DNA of 64,000 nt from Chloroflexota bacterium (GTDB lineage Bacteria > Chloroflexota > Dehalococcoidia > Bin125): the NCBI GenBank assembly GCA_003228175.2, contig QGNQ01000010.1, forward strand, positions 1 to 64,000, read 5' to 3'. The notes beneath the pieces were generated by a model. It was not told the DNA's origin. It made no database searches and worked only from the letters and a program-made list of their open reading frames with translations. This document shows positions 50,900-60,200 of the stretch, piece by piece. Made by a program: the position numbers and the translations under genes. Position 1 is the stretch's first letter, and each line of letters opens with the position of its first letter.

Positions 50900-51790
50900 T
50901 TAGCTCGCCGACGCCAACTCCGCCGTCGCCTCCGCCTCGCTGTGGCCCGCGGCGGGGAAGAACAGCGGCTGGCCGAACTCCGCCGCGCGGAACGCACCGA
51001 TCCACTCCTGCACGTCGGCGCGCGTAATGAACGCCACCCAGGCCACCGCCGCCGCCGACTTGATCCCGTTCTTGTCCGGGCTCACCTGCATCACGCTGTA
51101 GAGATTGATCAACCGACCGTCCCGCTCCACCAACGGCACCAGCTCCAAGCCATCGCTCAGCGCCAGGAACGTCGCCCGGTCCGTCAAGACGTACGCGCGC
51201 CGCTGACTCGCGATCTGCAGGCTCGCACCCATCCCCTGGCCACTCTCCAAATACCACGCGCCCCCAGGCGCAACCCCCGCCGACTCCCACAGCGACAGCT
51301 CCCGCTTGTGCGTGCCTGAATCATCCCCCCGCGAGAGGAACAGCCCCGAACCATCCCGCCCCGCCGCCGCCAATCGCGTCAACGCCACCACAATGTCGCT
51401 CTCGCCTGCCACACCGGCCGGGTCGTCCGGCGGCCCCGCGATCAGAAAGTCGTTGTACGCCACCAACTGGCGATTGATCACATCCCCCGCCTCCACCAGC
51501 GCCCGCTCCGCGTCTGGCGCGTGCACGAACAGCGCATCCGCGTTGCCCAGCGCCGCCATCCGCAGGGCCGCGCCCGTCCCCACCGCGATCACCTTCACGT
51601 TGATCCCCGTCTCCTCCTCGAAAATCGGCACCAAGTCGTCCAGCAGCCCGCTGTCGTTAACGCTCGTCGTCGTCGCCAGAAGCAACTCGCCGGGGCCGTC
51701 GTCGCCCCCACACGCGGCCAGCAACGCCGCCAGCGTTAGCAGCGCCAACACCAGGAGAGAGCGCGCGGACCGATATGCTGAATGCGACAT
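50900..51790 (-). CDS. tupA: Tungstate-binding lipoprotein TupA
   Basis: A binding protein of about 296 residues. The signal peptide ends in LLAAC with the lipidated Cys27. The ligand site starts with LATTTSVNDSGLLDDLVP, the TTTS sequence that defines TupA rather than ModA, and continues with DALFVHAPDAE and SRGDDSGTHKREL. The start at ATG 51790 gives a normal-length signal peptide; a GTG at 51841 with a GAGGGGG upstream is the alternative. Two dyads cover the start region at 51788-51816, a probable operator. Confidence 0.9.
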   Translation of the reverse strand: MSHSAYRSARSLLVLALLTLAALLAACGGDDGPGELLLATTTSVNDSGLLDDLVPIFEEETGINVKVIAVGTGAALRMAALGNADALFVHAPDAERALVEAGDVINRQLVAYNDFLIAGPPDDPAGVAGESDIVVALTRLAAAGRDGSGLFLSRGDDSGTHKRELSLWESAGVAPGGAWYLESGQGMGASLQIASQRRAYVLTDRATFLALSDGLELVPLVERDGRLINLYSVMQVSPDKNGIKSAAAVAWVAFITRADVQEWIGAFRAAEFGQPLFFPAAGHSEAEATAELASAS

Positions 51791-51816
51791 AGCGACCGCT
51801 ATGCTCGCATGAGCAT
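51788..51816. promoter_or_regulatory. Two abutting dyads over the tupA start: possible Mo/W operator
   Basis: CATAGCG-AC-CGCTATG (51788-51803) and ATGCTC-GCAT-GAGCAT (51801-51816) are perfect 7-bp and 6-bp inverted repeats sharing three bases. The first contains the tupA start codon. Their CGCTAT content recalls ModE half-sites but the half-sites point outward, so this is not a classical ModE box. Confidence 0.45.
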
Positions 51817-51880
51817 GACGCCACGGCAACCGTCGCCCCACCCCACCCCCTCATCCTCGGCCTGTCCAAGCAGCCTCCGA

Positions 51881-51886
51881 TAGGCT
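51881..51886 (+). promoter_or_regulatory. Leaderless -10 box before the geranylgeranyl-reductase-family gene
   Basis: TAGGCT, six bases, then ATG 51893; the box is the same as those at 22361 and 47091. Confidence 0.5.
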
Positions 51887-51892
51887 CGCCCC

Positions 51893-53062
51893 ATGGAACG
51901 TTCGAGCCAGCGCTGGGACGCGATCGTCGTTGGCGGCGGGCCCGCCGGCAGCAACGCTGCCCAACGCCTCGCCGACGGCGGCGCACGCACGCTGCTGCTC
52001 GAAAAGCAGCGGCATCCCCGTTACAAGCCCTGCGGTGGCGGCTTGCCGCTGCACACCCTGGCCGAAATCGCCGCCCCCATCGACGACCTCATCGAGTCCC
52101 GCGTCAACACCATCGAGGTCAGCCATCCCAATGGGCGGCGTTTTCGCAAGTGCCACGCGCAGCCCTTCGCCGTCCTCGTCATGCGCGACCGCCTCGACGA
52201 ACGCCTGCTCGACGCTGCCCGCACCGCCGGCGCCACCGTGCACGAGGACGAAGCCGTCCGCCGCCTCTCCATCGAGGGCGCCTGCGCCGTCGTCGAGACC
52301 GCGCAGGGTCGCTACGAAGCGCCCCTCCTGATCGGCGCCGACGGCGCAACCGGCCCCACCGCCCGCGCCGCCGGCCTCGACGCGGATGTCCCCCGCAGCG
52401 CCGCCTGGGAGCTGGAGATCGAAGCCCCCCCCGCCCTGCTCGACTACTGGGCCGGAGTCGCCAACATCGACGTCGCCTACCGCCCCTGGGGCTACGGCTG
52501 GGTCTTCCCCAAAGCCGGGCGGCTCTCCGTCGGCGTCGTCCTACCCCCCGGCGGCGGCCGTCACATCCGCGCCGTCACCGACACCTACCTCAAACGGCTC
52601 GGGCTAGCCGGCGCGCCCGTCCAGATCGCCCAGGGGCACCCCATCCGCTACCGCCGCAGCGCCCGCCGGCCGGTCGCACGCGGGCCCGTACTGCTCACCG
52701 GCGACGCCGCCGGTCTCGCCGACGAGTTCACCGCCGAGGGCATCCACTACGCCCTCCAATCGGGCCGCCTCGCTGCGACCGCCGCGCTCGACGCGCTCGG
52801 CGCCCACGACCCCAGCGCACACGACCCCGCCGCCCGTTACCTCGCCGCCATCAACGGCGAAATCCAACCCGAACTCGACGCCGCCCGCGCCATCTCCCGG
52901 CTCTGCTATTGGTGTCTCAGCACCGGCGCCGGACTGGCGATGCGCGTCAGCCAGCGCATCGACTACTTCTGGCGCGCCTTCTTCCGCGTCATGCGTGGTG
53001 AGTCCACCTACGCCCGCGAACTCTCCCGCGGCGGCTTGTCCCTCATCACTCGCGTGCTCTGA
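51893..53062 (+). CDS. Geranylgeranyl reductase-family FAD protein
   Basis: A 389-residue flavoprotein that reduces isoprenoid double bonds. The FAD motif VVGGGPAGSNAAQRLA is at about 12-27, KPCGGGLP is the family-specific motif with its Cys, and GDAAGLADEFTAEGIHYAL is the second FAD motif. Substrates in the family include geranylgeranyl chains of chlorophyll, quinones and polar lipids. Given the prenyl synthase and hopanoid genes here, a quinone or lipid substrate is likely but unproven. The stop overlaps the nth start by one base (TGATG). Confidence 0.87.
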   Translation: MERSSQRWDAIVVGGGPAGSNAAQRLADGGARTLLLEKQRHPRYKPCGGGLPLHTLAEIAAPIDDLIESRVNTIEVSHPNGRRFRKCHAQPFAVLVMRDRLDERLLDAARTAGATVHEDEAVRRLSIEGACAVVETAQGRYEAPLLIGADGATGPTARAAGLDADVPRSAAWELEIEAPPALLDYWAGVANIDVAYRPWGYGWVFPKAGRLSVGVVLPPGGGRHIRAVTDTYLKRLGLAGAPVQIAQGHPIRYRRSARRPVARGPVLLTGDAAGLADEFTAEGIHYALQSGRLAATAALDALGAHDPSAHDPAARYLAAINGEIQPELDAARAISRLCYWCLSTGAGLAMRVSQRIDYFWRAFFRVMRGESTYARELSRGGLSLITRVL

Positions 53063-53949
53063 TGGCCCCAGCGGCGAAGGCGCGCATGAATCAAACCGCG
53101 GCGAAGGCGCGCAAGAGCCCGCCAGCGGCGAAGGCGCGCAAGAGCCCGCCAGCGGCGAAGGCGCGCATCGATCAAACCGCCGCGAAGCCGCGCACGGATC
53201 GGCCAGCGGCCGGGAAGCGCAAGCGCGCAGCCAAACCACGCAGCGCCGCCCTCCTCACACCCGTCCACGTCATTGACCGGCTCGCCGCCGAGGCCCCACT
53301 CACCCCCCGGCGTCCGCACGGCGATCCCATCGTGGAGCTGGTCCTCACGCTGCTCTCGCAGAACACCTCCGACCACAACTCCGGCCGCGCCTTCCAGCGC
53401 CTGATCGACACCTTCCCAACCTGGGACGCTGCCATCGCCGCGCCCCTGCAAGCCGTCGAGGACGCGATCCGCATCGGCGGCCTCGCCAAAACCAAAGCGC
53501 CCCGCCTGCAAGCCCTCCTGCGCTCCCTCCGCGACCGCCTCGGCGACAATTGGGACCCAGCGCCCCTCAGCGCCATGTCCATCCCGGAGGCCAAAGACTG
53601 GCTCACCAGCCTGCCCGGCATCGGTCCCAAAACGGCCGCCTGCGTCCTCCTCTTCTCGCTCGGCCGGCCCGCCCTGCCCGTCGACACGCACGTCCATCGC
53701 GTCAGCCAGCGGCTGGGACTGATCGGCCCCAAGGTCAACCCCGTCGCCGCACACGACGCGCTCGAAGCGCAAATGCCGCCCCCCCACTACTACGACTACC
53801 ACGTCGCCGTCATCCGGCACGGGCGTCGCGTCTGCAAAGCCCAGCGCCCCCGCTGCGACGCCTGCGTCCTCGCCGACGGCTGCCCCAGCGCCTTCACCTT
53901 CGCCGACCTCGCAACTCCATCGCCGACACAGAAGCGCGCGCCCCGCTGA
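53062..53949 (+). CDS. nth: Endonuclease III-family DNA glycosylase with a basic repeat tail
   Basis: A 295-residue HhH-GPD glycosylase/AP lyase for oxidised pyrimidines. The helix-hairpin-helix LPGIGPKTAA holds the catalytic Lys190, the catalytic Asp208 is in VDTHVHR, and the [4Fe-4S] ligands are Cys258/265/268/274 with the usual 6-2-5 spacing. LTLLSQNTSD matches the start of the domain. The first 65 residues are an added tail of Lys/Ala/Pro/Arg repeats (AAKARKSPP pattern) encoded by 27-base DNA repeats, like histone H1 tails. It may add non-specific DNA binding. Confidence 0.92.
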   Translation: MAPAAKARMNQTAAKARKSPPAAKARKSPPAAKARIDQTAAKPRTDRPAAGKRKRAAKPRSAALLTPVHVIDRLAAEAPLTPRRPHGDPIVELVLTLLSQNTSDHNSGRAFQRLIDTFPTWDAAIAAPLQAVEDAIRIGGLAKTKAPRLQALLRSLRDRLGDNWDPAPLSAMSIPEAKDWLTSLPGIGPKTAACVLLFSLGRPALPVDTHVHRVSQRLGLIGPKVNPVAAHDALEAQMPPPHYYDYHVAVIRHGRRVCKAQRPRCDACVLADGCPSAFTFADLATPSPTQKRAPR

Positions 53950-54019
53950 GCTACGCTTTCCCTACCCAGCAGCGATCCGGCGTCGATCGCCGCTCGCACC
54001 GGGGATGGAGGACGCACGG

Positions 54020-55063
54020 GTGATCCGCGCCGGCATTATCAACGTCACCGGCTACGTCGGCGCCGAACTCGCGCGACTCCTGGGCCAGCATCCCGGCGTC
54101 CAAATCGTCGGCGTCACCGGCCGCTCCCAGGCCGGCAAGCGCCTCCCGGAGGTCTTCCCCCACCTCTGGTCCCTCGACCTCCCCATTGAAGAGTCGCTCA
54201 GCACCGACCTCGATGTCGTCGTCTCCGCACTCCCTCACGCCGCCGCCGCCGAAGCACTGCGACCCTACGTTGAGGCCGGCACCCCCGTCATCGACTGCAG
54301 CGCCGACTTCCGCCTGCACGACCGCCAAGCCTACGAGCGCTGGTACGGCGAGCACCCCACCCCGGACTTCCTGCAGGACGCCGTCTACGGCCTGCCCGAA
54401 CTGCACCGCGACGAGATCCGCGAATCCAAGCTCGTCGCCGTCCCCGGCTGCTACCCCACCGCCACGATCCTCGCACTCGCCCCGCTCGCCGATGCCGGCT
54501 GGCTCGACGGCGGCGCAATCGTCGACGCCAAATCCGGCGTCTCCGGCGCCGGCCGCGCCCTCAAGATCACCTCCCACTTCTCCGAGGTCGACGAAAACCT
54601 CAGCGCCTACGGTCTCGACGGCCACCGCCACCAGCCCGAAATGGTGCAGGAACTCGCCGCCCTCACGGACCACGGGCAGCCAGATCCCGCCATCACCTTC
54701 GTCCCCCACCTCATCCCCATGACCCGCGGCATGCTCGCCACCTGCTACCCCCGCATCACCCCCGGCGCCCTCCCCCCCGACCGCGACGCCGCCCTCGCGG
54801 CCCTGCGCGATCGCTACCGCGATTTCTACGCCGCGCACCCCTTCGCCCAGCTAGCGGACAGCGCCCCCAGCACCAAGCAAACCCTCGGCAGCAACGCCTG
54901 CCTCCTCTATCCCAACGTCGACGCCATCACCGGGCAGGTCACCGTCCTCTCCGTGATCGACAACCTCGGCAAGGGCGCCGCCGGGGGCGCCGTCCAATGC
55001 CTCAACCTCATGTTCGGCCTCGACGAGCGCGCCGGCCTCAGCGCCATCGGTATCTATCCCTGA
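54020..55063 (+). CDS. argC: N-acetyl-gamma-glutamyl-phosphate reductase
   Basis: The third enzyme of arginine synthesis, 347 residues. The NADP motif reads AGIINVTGYVGAELARLL, the catalytic Cys144 is in VPGCYPTATI, and SGVSGAGRALKITSHFSEV and VPHLIPMTRGMLAT are typical of the short ArgC type. The GTG at 54020 is preferred because GGAGG lies eight bases upstream; the ATG at 54005 has none. It begins an operon that runs rightward past the window end. Confidence 0.95.
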   Translation: MIRAGIINVTGYVGAELARLLGQHPGVQIVGVTGRSQAGKRLPEVFPHLWSLDLPIEESLSTDLDVVVSALPHAAAAEALRPYVEAGTPVIDCSADFRLHDRQAYERWYGEHPTPDFLQDAVYGLPELHRDEIRESKLVAVPGCYPTATILALAPLADAGWLDGGAIVDAKSGVSGAGRALKITSHFSEVDENLSAYGLDGHRHQPEMVQELAALTDHGQPDPAITFVPHLIPMTRGMLATCYPRITPGALPPDRDAALAALRDRYRDFYAAHPFAQLADSAPSTKQTLGSNACLLYPNVDAITGQVTVLSVIDNLGKGAAGGAVQCLNLMFGLDERAGLSAIGIYP

Positions 55064-55108
55064 CCGGCCCAAACCGGAAGACATGAGCGCCCGAAACACA
55101 ACACACCG

Positions 55109-56347
55109 ATGACTGAACCCACGCCCATTGACCCCACACCGATTAACGCCGTCACTACCCCCGCCGGGTTCCGCGCCGGCGGCATCGCTTGCGGCATCAA
55201 AGCATCGGGCCAGCCCGACCTCGCCCTGCTCATCTCCGACCGCCCCGCCGCCGCCGCCGCCGTCTTCACCCGCAGCCAGTCCAAGGCCGAACCCCTCCTC
55301 GTCGACCAGGGCCAGATGCGCGACCCACACATCCAGACCGTGATCGTCAACTCCGGCAACGCCAACTGCGCCACCGGCGAGCAAGGCCTCGCCGACGCCC
55401 GCACCATGCTCGGCCTCGCCGCCGCCCGCGCCGATTGCGACATCAACCTCGCCTTCGTCAGCAGCACCGGCATCATCGGCCATTTCCTGCCCATGGACCG
55501 CATCGTCGCCGGCGCGCGCGACGTGGAAACCTCCGACGACGGCGGCTCCAGCTTCGCCCGCGCCATCATGACCACCGACGGCTTCATGAAAGAAGCCGTC
55601 ACCACCTTCCAAGCCGGCGGCGTCACCTGCACGCTCGGCGGCTGCGCCAAGGGCGCCGGCATGATCCATCCCAATATGGGCGGGCCCAGCAATCACGCCA
55701 CCATGCTCGCCTACCTCACCACCGACGCCGACATCGAGCCCGCGCTCCTCCAGGACCGCCTCCAATACGCCGTCGATCGCAGCTTCAACATGATCAGTGT
55801 CGACGGCGACACCTCCACCAGCGACACCGTTCTCGTCCTCGCCAACGGCGCCGCTGGTGGCGCCCTCGTCACCGCCGACGACCCGGCCGGCATCGCCGCC
55901 CTCGACGCCGCCTTGCTCGACGTCTGCATCCACCTCGCCAAGGCCATCGCCCGTGGCGGTGAGGGCGCAACTAAGCTGCTCGAAATCACCGTCCAGCACG
56001 CGATCGACCGCAACGCCGCCGTCGCCGTCGCCCGCACCGTCTCCTCCTCCGTGCTGCTCAAAGCCGCCCTCAGCAAAGGCGACCCCAACTGGGGCCGCGT
56101 CGTCATGGCGGCCGGCAACGCCGGTGTCCCCTTCGCGCGCGGCGACCTGCGCGTCTGGCTCGGCGACCGCCTCCTCTACGAAGCTGGCAGCACCACCGGC
56201 ATCCCCGCCGCCACCGCCGCGGACGCCGTCGCGGAAGATCTCGTGCGCATCCGCATCGACCTCGGCCAGGGCGACGCCGAAGCCACCGCCTGGGGCTGTG
56301 ACCTGACCGAGGAGTACGTCCGCTTCAACGCGGATTACGTCACCTAA
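55109..56347 (+). CDS. argJ: Glutamate N-acetyltransferase ArgJ with an insertion at the autocleavage site
   Basis: ArgJ recycles acetyl groups between N-acetylornithine and glutamate. The 412-residue precursor cleaves itself at Ala-Thr before the nucleophilic Thr of ATML. Here the context reads KGAGMIHPNM, then six extra residues GGPSNH (191-196), then ATML with Thr198; the usual form runs PNM directly into ATML. Other regions (VNSGNANCATG, SSTGIIGHFLPMD, DPNWGRVVMAAGN) are normal, so the protein is likely functional. The start ATG has no Shine-Dalgarno. Confidence 0.93.
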   Translation: MTEPTPIDPTPINAVTTPAGFRAGGIACGIKASGQPDLALLISDRPAAAAAVFTRSQSKAEPLLVDQGQMRDPHIQTVIVNSGNANCATGEQGLADARTMLGLAAARADCDINLAFVSSTGIIGHFLPMDRIVAGARDVETSDDGGSSFARAIMTTDGFMKEAVTTFQAGGVTCTLGGCAKGAGMIHPNMGGPSNHATMLAYLTTDADIEPALLQDRLQYAVDRSFNMISVDGDTSTSDTVLVLANGAAGGALVTADDPAGIAALDAALLDVCIHLAKAIARGGEGATKLLEITVQHAIDRNAAVAVARTVSSSVLLKAALSKGDPNWGRVVMAAGNAGVPFARGDLRVWLGDRLLYEAGSTTGIPAATAADAVAEDLVRIRIDLGQGDAEATAWGCDLTEEYVRFNADYVT

Positions 56348-56459
56348 CCCGCCCGCACCGGGCCCGCACCTGCCCCAATCGCGCTGCCCCTGGCGGCAAG
56401 CTCGCGCCCAACCACCCGCGTCGGCATCCATGCCCCCCCAATGCCGTACGCTGTCCGTC

Positions 56460-56498
56460 ATGTTCGCTACAGCCCCGCCCAAGAACGCCCGTGAGTGA
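56460..56498 (+). CDS. 12-residue leader ORF overlapping the argB start
   Basis: A TACGCT box, seven bases, then ATG 56460 would give a leaderless 12-residue frame (MFATAPPKNARE) that ends beyond the argB GTG at 56491. ArgB has no good Shine-Dalgarno, so coupling through this ORF is possible. This is the weakest of the small ORFs listed. Confidence 0.3.
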   Translation: MFATAPPKNARE

Positions 56499-57255
56499 CG
56501 GCGCGATCGTCGTCAAACTCGGCGGCAGCACCCTCGGCACACACGACACCTCCCTGGCGGACTGTGTTGCCCTGCATCAGGCCGGCCGTCCCGTCGTGAT
56601 CGTTCACGGCGGCGGCGCAACCGTCTCGGATTGGCTGGCGCGCCTGGAGGTGCCCGTGGAGTGGGTCGACGGCCTCCGCAAGACCACCGAGCAATCGCGT
56701 GACGTCGTCGTCGCCGTTCTCGCCGGCCTCGTCAACACCACCCTCGTCCAACAACTCAACGCCCTCGGCGCGCGCGCCGTCGGACTCACCGGCGCCGACG
56801 CCGCCTCCCTGCAATCGCCCGCCAGCGCGCGCGGCCTCGGCCTCGTCGGCGAGACCCCCCAGGCCAACACATCGCTCATCGAATCCCTACTCGCCAGCGG
56901 CTACCTGCCCGTCCTCGCCCCCATCGGCGTCACCCCGCACTCCAACGACCTGCTCAACATGAACGCCGACACCGCCGCCGGCGCCATCGCCGCCGCCCTG
57001 CCCGCTGAGCACATCGTCTTCCTCACCGACGTCGCCGGCATCCTCGACGGTGACGGCGCCGTACTCGCCGAACTCTGCGCAACGGGCATCAGCGAGCTTC
57101 GCCAAGGCGGCGTCATCAGCGGCGGCATGCTGCCCAAGGTCGACGCCTGCCAGCGCGCCGCCCAGCACGGCGCCCACGCGCGCATCGTCGATGGACGCGC
57201 CCCCGGCGCCATCCCCACCGCGCTGACCGGCGCCGGCGGAACGCGCGTCGCATGA
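56491..57255 (+). CDS. argB: Acetylglutamate kinase
   Basis: The 254-residue kinase phosphorylates N-acetylglutamate. The nucleotide motif VVKLGGSTLG is at 7-16, VHGGGATVSDWL from residue 38, the substrate Arg is in VDGLRKTT, and NMNADTAAGAIAAAL is the late motif. It lacks the N-terminal helix that makes arginine-inhibited AGKs hexameric, so feedback inhibition in that form is unlikely. The start is GTG; the end overlaps the UPF0182 gene by ATGA. Confidence 0.94.
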   Translation: MSDGAIVVKLGGSTLGTHDTSLADCVALHQAGRPVVIVHGGGATVSDWLARLEVPVEWVDGLRKTTEQSRDVVVAVLAGLVNTTLVQQLNALGARAVGLTGADAASLQSPASARGLGLVGETPQANTSLIESLLASGYLPVLAPIGVTPHSNDLLNMNADTAAGAIAAALPAEHIVFLTDVAGILDGDGAVLAELCATGISELRQGGVISGGMLPKVDACQRAAQHGAHARIVDGRAPGAIPTALTGAGGTRVA

Positions 57256-60200
57256 GCACCCTCGTGAACCGCCCCCGCCTGCCCCGCATCGCATCCCGAA
57301 TCGGGTCGGCACTCCCGCTCTGGCGCGCCGGCGACGGCGACACCGACCCGCCGCCCCCCTTCGGCGCCCCCCCCTCCGAGGAAGGACGCAGCGGCGACCT
57401 CGGACCGCCCCCGCCCGTCTTCCGCGACCTTGGTCGCGGCAGCGGCGATCCCCCGCCCCCGCCCTACCAGATCGACTCCGCCCGCACCCAGGACGGCAAC
57501 CCCAACACCTTCTGGATTCGCGTGCTCATCGGCTTCGCAATCCTCCTCGTCCTCTTCATCGTCGCCAACATCGTCGTCAACCTCTACATCGACCGGCTCT
57601 GGTTCGACGAGCTCGGCTACCGCGGCGTCTTCAACACCCGCCTCGGCACTCGCATCTGGTTGTTCTTCGCCGGCTTCGGCATCGCCGCCGCCTTCCTGCT
57701 GCTCAACGTCGCCGCCGCCTGGCGCCTCCCCCTCGCCGGCCCCGGCGCTGAAACCAGCCCCTTCCGCGAAGTGCCACTCAACGCCGTCAAGCGCGCCGCC
57801 CGCATCGGCATCGTCATCGGCGCCCTCTTCATCGCCATCATCTTCGGCTCCCTCGCCTGGCAAGAATGGGAGCTCATCCTCCAGTTCATCGAGGCCGAGA
57901 AGTTCGGCGTCACCGACCCCGAGTTCGGTCGCGACGTCGGCTTCTACGTCTTCAAGCTCGAAGCCCTCCAGTTCATCAAAGGCTGGGGCCTCGGCCTCGC
58001 CATCCTCGGCCTCTTCAGCGCCATCGCCGTCTACGGCTTCCGCTTCATCGTCCTCGGCGGCAACGCCTCCGCCACCCAAGCCGTCCGCGTCCACGCCGCC
58101 ATCCTGCTCACCCTCATCATCGGCCTCGTCATTGCCGGCTACTGGCTCAGCCGCTTCGACCTCGTCCTTAGCCAAAACGGCACCGTCTTCGGCGCCACCT
58201 ACACCGACGTCAAAATCCGCGACACCGCCCTCGTCGTCATGATGGGCGCCGGCGCCATCGTCGCCCTCACCATCCTCACCTGGCCCCTCCACAAGCGCAT
58301 CGTCGTGCCCGGCGCCGCCCTCGGCTTCCTCGTCGCCGCCAGCATCGGCGGCCTCGTCATCTACCCCACCATCGTCCAGCGCTTCACCGTCGAGCCTGAC
58401 GAACTCAACCGCGAACTGGACTTCATCGAGCGCAACATCGATGCCACCCGCTTCGCCTTCGGGCTCGACACCGTCGAGGAAAACCGCTTCGCCGCCAACG
58501 ACCAGGTCACCCAAGCCGACGTCCAGGCCAACCCCGCCGCCCTTCGCAACGTCCGCGTCTGGGACCACCGCCCCCTCGTCGACACCCTCGGCACCATCCA
58601 GCAGCTCCGCGAGATCTATTCCTTCCCCGATGTCGACGTCGACCGCTACGACATCGATGGCGAGAGCCAGCAGGTCTTCCTCGGCGTCCGCGAGCTCTCC
58701 CAGGACCGCCTGCCCGCGGACCAACAAGGCTGGGTCAACCGCCGCCTGCAGTTCACCCACGGATTCGGCCTCACCGTCAGCCCCGTCGACATCGTCACCG
58801 AATCCGGGGAGCCCGATTTCTTCGTCTCCAACATCCCGCCCACCGTCACCAACGTGAACGATCCCGCCACCTCCCCACTCCAAGTCACACAGCCCCGCGT
58901 CTACTTCGGCGAAGAGACCAATAACTGGGTGATCGTCAACTCCACCTCCGAAGAGTTTGACTTCCCCCGCACCGAAGGCACCGGCGACGAAGAAGGCATC
59001 GACCTCGGCTCCCAAGCCCGCAACCGCTACGACGGCGCCGGCGGCGTCGAAATCGGTGGCTTCTTCAAACGCCTCGCCTTCGCCTGGTCCTTCGCGGACA
59101 CCAACATCCTCATCTCCGGCTCCGTCAGCGGCGAAAGCAAGATCCTCTTCCGTCGCGGCCTCCACGAGCGCATCACGGAGCTGGCCCCCTTCCTCGCCCT
59201 CGATAACGACCCCTACATCGTCATCGGCGAAGACGGCGGCCTCTTCTGGATCCAAGACGCCTACACCACCACAGACCGCTTCCCCTACGCCCAGCCCCAC
59301 GCCTCCGGCGTCAACTACATCCGCAACTCCGTCAAAGTCGTCGTCGACGCCTACAACGGCGATGTCAGCTTCTACATCGTCGATGCCTCCGACCCAATCA
59401 TCCGCGTCTGGGCCAAAATCTTCCCCGCCCTCTTCCAGGATGAAGCGGCCTTCCCCTCAGACCTGCGCGCTCACTGGCGCTACCCGGAAGACCTCTTCCT
59501 CATCCAAGCCGAGCAGTACCTCGCCTATCACGTCGTCAACCCCACCGAACTCTTCAACCGCTCCGACCAATGGGCCATCCCCCTGGAGATCGCCGAAGCA
59601 GACCAGCTCCAGCCCATGGAGCCCTACTACGTCAACATCGCCCTGCAGGGCGCCGCCGAGCCGGAGTTCCTCCTCATCATGCCCTTCACCGCTCGCGACC
59701 GCCCCAACGCCATCGGCTGGCTGGCCGGCCGCAGCGACGACCCCAACTACGGCGACCTCTTCGCCTTCAACCTCGGCCGCGGTCGCGAAGTCGACGGCCC
59801 CCAGACCGTTGAAGGCAAAATCGGCAACGACTCCGAAGTCCGCACCCAGATCAACCTCCTTGAAGACGAAGGCAGCGGCGTCATCCGCGGCAACCTGCTT
59901 GCCATCCCCGTCGGCGACGCCTTCCTCTACGTCGAGCCCATCTTCGTCCAATCCAGCGGCTCCGCCTTCCCCCTCCTGCAGTTCGTCGTCGTCGTCAACG
60001 GCGACAACGTCGGCTTCGCGCGATCACTGGAAGAGGCCGCCACCCAAGCCCTCGGCTTCCCCGCCGGCACCGGCACTGCCTTCATCGCCTCGACCGACGA
60101 CGACAACGCCGGCGAACCGGCTGAGCCCTCCGACGACGAACAGGCGCAAGCCCAGCAAGAGCCCGCCGCAGATCCGGGCGACCTGCGCGCCCTGCTCGAC

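Noticed and set aside
56901-59300. Minus-strand open frame of about 800 codons
   Set aside because: It is antisense to argB and the UPF0182 gene, both certain by motif. Its translation is Gly/Asp/Glu/Val-rich without any domain, the usual shadow of GC-rich coding sequence.
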